Source: Thermomicrobiales bacterium
Lineage (GTDB): Bacteria; Chloroflexota; Chloroflexia; Thermomicrobiales; UBA6265
Assembly (NCBI GenBank): GCA_020847015.1
Contig: JADLCW010000278.1
Span: 1 to 7,623 of the forward strand
Direction of reading: 5' to 3'
DNA length: 7,623 nt
This document shows, piece after piece, positions 6,087-7,623 of this stretch (the stretch's first letter is position 1; every line of letters starts with the position of its first letter). The translations under genes were made by a program, and so were the position numbers. Below the pieces are notes generated by a model. The model ran no database searches and was not told where the DNA came from. It was given only the letters and a program-made list of their open reading frames with translations.

Positions 6087-7457
6087 GTGCAGCGCCGTAA
6101 TCGCCGGTCGCATCGTGACATGATCGCCCTGGGCGGGTGGCTCTTTGCCGACCTCCTGCTCGGGTTGGCGATGCTGTTCTTCACCGCGAACACCGTGGGA
6201 CAACCGGCTCCCACCCCGACGCCGCTGCCCACGCCCAATCTTCTCGCCACCGAGCGCTCCCGCTCCGAGGACGAATTGGCGATGGTCGGTGCGACGGCCA
6301 CGGCGCAGGCGAACTCGGCTGCCGAGGTTGCCGCGGAAGCGACCGCAGCCGCCGCCAAAGCCGCTGCCGCTGCCGCCGCCGCCGACCGCCGCCTTGGCGC
6401 GGCCGACGCGACCGCGACCGCTGCGGCATCGAGTTCCGGTTCCGCCGCCGCCACGGCCACGGCCGCGGCGCGCGGCGCTGCGCAGACTGCCGAGGCGCTG
6501 GAATCCGCGATCGCGGCCAGCGATGCAGAACTTGCGACAGCCGCCGCGCGCGCCACCCAGGACGCTCTGCTGCGCCAGCAGGCGACCGCGACCGCGCAGG
6601 CACAGGCGACGATCGCGGCGATGAGCGCCGAGCAGCGCGCCACCGCCAACGCGCAGGCGACCCGCGATGCGCTGGCCGCGCAAGCGACGATGAGCGCCTT
6701 CGCTACCCAACAGGCGGAAAGCGACGCCAGCATCGATGAGTTGACGGCGGCGCAGGCGACCGCTGCCGCCGAGGCGACGGCGCAGGCGGCCGCCGCCGCG
6801 GCGACCGCGGCCGCTCTGGCTCAGCGTGAAGGTAATGCGGCAGCGACCGCCGAAGCCTTGGCCGCTCGCTCGGCTGAGTTGGCCTCGCTCGCCACCGCCC
6901 AGGCCGAGCGAGGCTCCAGCGATCTCGCCGCGGCGTTGGCGACTGTCGCCGCGCTGGAAAATGACCGCTCGGCGAACGAGAACGATCTCGCCACGGCGCA
7001 GACGGAATCGGCCAGTATCCGCGCCACGGTCGAGGCGATGGAGGCGGAACAGGTCAACCTGCAGACGACGGCGACCGCGTTGGCGCAGATCGCCGCCGCC
7101 AGCTCCCTGGATCCGCACTCGCGCACGGTGCAGATCAATACGGATCGCGCCGCCGTCGTCGGCGGGAATGCGCAGGCGCGGGACAACGTCCGCGAGGTGT
7201 TGCGCCGCGCGCTCGCGCCCTATGAGACGGCGCAGTGCCGAGCTGGATTCGTGCTCATTTCCGGATCGGCTCCGGATTTGCAGTCAGGCGTCGATCTGGC
7301 CAAGGCCGTCCGCGATATCCTGTACGCGGACTTTCCGCAGATGTTTGGCGAGGGCACTGGCAACCAACCCTTCTGGTCCGGCGAGGATCAGAACGACGGG
7401 CGCGTGGAGATGGAAATTTTCTTCTACAGCGGGTGCGCGCCGGTTCCAGCCGGATGA
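6087..7457 (+). CDS. MotB/ZorB-like single-pass protein with Ala-rich stalk and divergent OmpA-like domain
   Basis: The protein has 456 residues. The N-terminus is very basic (RRNRR). It is followed by one TM segment (about 13-34), GGWLFADLLLGLAMLFF at 16-32, with Asp22 inside it. This copies the MotB-type start (W, two or three residues, Y/F-A-D, then A-x-x-FF), where the Asp carries protons or other ions. A Pro/Thr linker (PAPTPTPLPTP, 40-50) leads to an Ala/Thr/Gln/Glu-rich helix-forming stalk (about 55-340). The C-terminal domain (about 347-447) looks OmpA-like: GFVLISGSAPD (387-397), DLAKAVRDIL (403-412) and a final DGRVEMEIFF (437-446). The canonical 'N..L...RA' residues that hold peptidoglycan diaminopimelate in OmpA domains are not clear. 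Cys384 and Cys450 could form a disulphide outside the cell. The GTG start lies 11 nt after the upstream stop with no Shine-Dalgarno, so it is probably translationally coupled. ATG 6120 is an alternative start that would lose the basic head. Confidence 0.85.
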   Translation: MQRRNRRSHRDMIALGGWLFADLLLGLAMLFFTANTVGQPAPTPTPLPTPNLLATERSRSEDELAMVGATATAQANSAAEVAAEATAAAAKAAAAAAAADRRLGAADATATAAASSSGSAAATATAAARGAAQTAEALESAIAASDAELATAAARATQDALLRQQATATAQAQATIAAMSAEQRATANAQATRDALAAQATMSAFATQQAESDASIDELTAAQATAAAEATAQAAAAAATAAALAQREGNAAATAEALAARSAELASLATAQAERGSSDLAAALATVAALENDRSANENDLATAQTESASIRATVEAMEAEQVNLQTTATALAQIAAASSLDPHSRTVQINTDRAAVVGGNAQARDNVREVLRRALAPYETAQCRAGFVLISGSAPDLQSGVDLAKAVRDILYADFPQMFGEGTGNQPFWSGEDQNDGRVEMEIFFYSGCAPVPAG

Positions 7458-7512
7458 GTCATCGATTCGGTTTGTGCTCGCGCCCGGGACAACGACGGAC
7501 GCATTACCCGAT

Positions 7513-7541
7513 CGGCCCGATGCCAACCACCCTCCGGGCCG
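7513..7541. other. GC-rich hairpin downstream of the MotB-like gene
   Basis: CGGCCCG at 7513-7519 pairs with CGGGCCG at 7535-7541 across a 15-nt loop, between the stop at 7457 and the next start. No T-tract follows. It may weakly terminate the motor-like operon or be chance in GC-rich DNA. Confidence 0.25.
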
Positions 7542-7550
7542 TGATATCAT
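7520..7550 (+). promoter_or_regulatory. Probable promoter for the next gene (extended -10 TGATATCAT)
   Basis: TATCAT at 7545-7550 matches the -10 consensus at five of six bases and is preceded by TG with one intervening base, an extended -10. ATGCCA at 7520-7525 is a partial -35 with a longish 19-nt spacer. Transcription would start near 7557, leaving a leader of about 36 nt before the ATG at 7593. This suggests the next gene is transcribed on its own, apart from the motor-like operon. Confidence 0.42.
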
Positions 7551-7592
7551 TTGGGAAGTATTGAAGCAGTCAGCAGGGAACGGGAGCGCCGC

Positions 7593-7623
7593 ATGGGCAT
7601 GATTCCGGATATCAGCGACGACG
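7593..7623 (+). CDS. Start of an unidentified protein (3' truncated)
   Basis: ATG at 7593 opens a frame reading MGMIPDISDD to the window edge. GGGAG at 7582-7586 lies 6 nt upstream at normal ribosome-site spacing, and a probable promoter precedes it at 7520-7550. A second in-frame ATG at 7599 is possible. Ten residues are too few to identify the product. Confidence 0.5.
   Translation, partial: MGMIPDISDD

Noticed and set aside
6290..6850. Tandem repeat or CRISPR-like array from repeated GCGCAGGCGAC-type words
   Set aside because: The words are irregularly spaced and in frame with Ala/Thr/Gln codons of the stalk. They are low-complexity coding sequence, not an array.
5556..7118. 520-codon - strand open frame opposite the two membrane-protein genes
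   Set aside because: Gly/Arg-rich translation is the expected complement of Ala-rich coding DNA. It spans two real genes and has no domain features.
4411..7457. Calling the pair true zorA and zorB genes of a Zorya defence system
   Set aside because: The architectures match, but only two TM helices are seen in the first protein, similarity is at motif level, and no ZorC/ZorD/ZorE-like gene is visible. Gene names would overstate the evidence.

Overview
The window is GC-rich DNA of bacterial type. The best guess for the host is a Chloroflexota bacterium, perhaps of the Thermomicrobia type. Two things point there: the sugar-isomerase and Gfo/Idh/MocA gene style, and an exported Pro-Thr linker followed by long Ala/Thr-Ala-Thr low-complexity sequence. 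This placement is inference, because there is no marker gene in the window.

Layout. (1) 1-146: the last 47 codons of a sugar phosphate isomerase/epimerase-like TIM-barrel gene on the + strand. (2) 147-643: an unusually long spacer of about 0.5 kb. It carries a strand-biased series of G-runs and is bracketed by an imperfect inverted repeat. (3) 644-1807: a complete Gfo/Idh/MocA NAD(P)-dependent oxidoreductase with a clear ribosome binding site. With (1) it looks like a carbohydrate or polyol catabolism cluster. (4) 1808-1927: a convergent gap with a perfect 10-bp hairpin. (5) 4225-1928, - strand: a 765-residue protein with an N-terminal protein-kinase-like domain and about nine C-terminal helical repeats of about 46 residues. 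(6) 4226-4410: a divergent control region with a 7-bp hairpin. (7) 4411-6075, +: a two-TM membrane protein with a very long cytoplasmic coiled-coil tail. (8) 6087-7457, +: a MotB/ZorB-like protein with an N-terminal TM segment carrying a W-x-F-A-D motif, an Ala-rich stalk of about 280 residues and a divergent OmpA-like C-terminal domain. (9) 7458-7623: a probable promoter and the first codons of another + strand gene.

How the genes may work together. Genes 7 and 8 are 11 nt apart and are surely cotranscribed. Their architectures match the two halves of an ion-driven stator/motor. One is a channel-like subunit with a long cytoplasmic tail. The other is a single-pass subunit with a membrane Asp, an extracytoplasmic stalk and an OmpA-like end. 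This is the general plan of MotAB, ExbBD/TolQR and the anti-phage ZorAB pair, but both proteins are strongly divergent, and no ZorC/D-like gene is in view. The divergently transcribed kinase-like repeat protein shares their control region and could be their signalling or regulatory partner. This three-gene module is the best candidate for an undescribed system. Its function (defence, envelope stress sensing, surface motility or transport) cannot be decided from the sequence alone.
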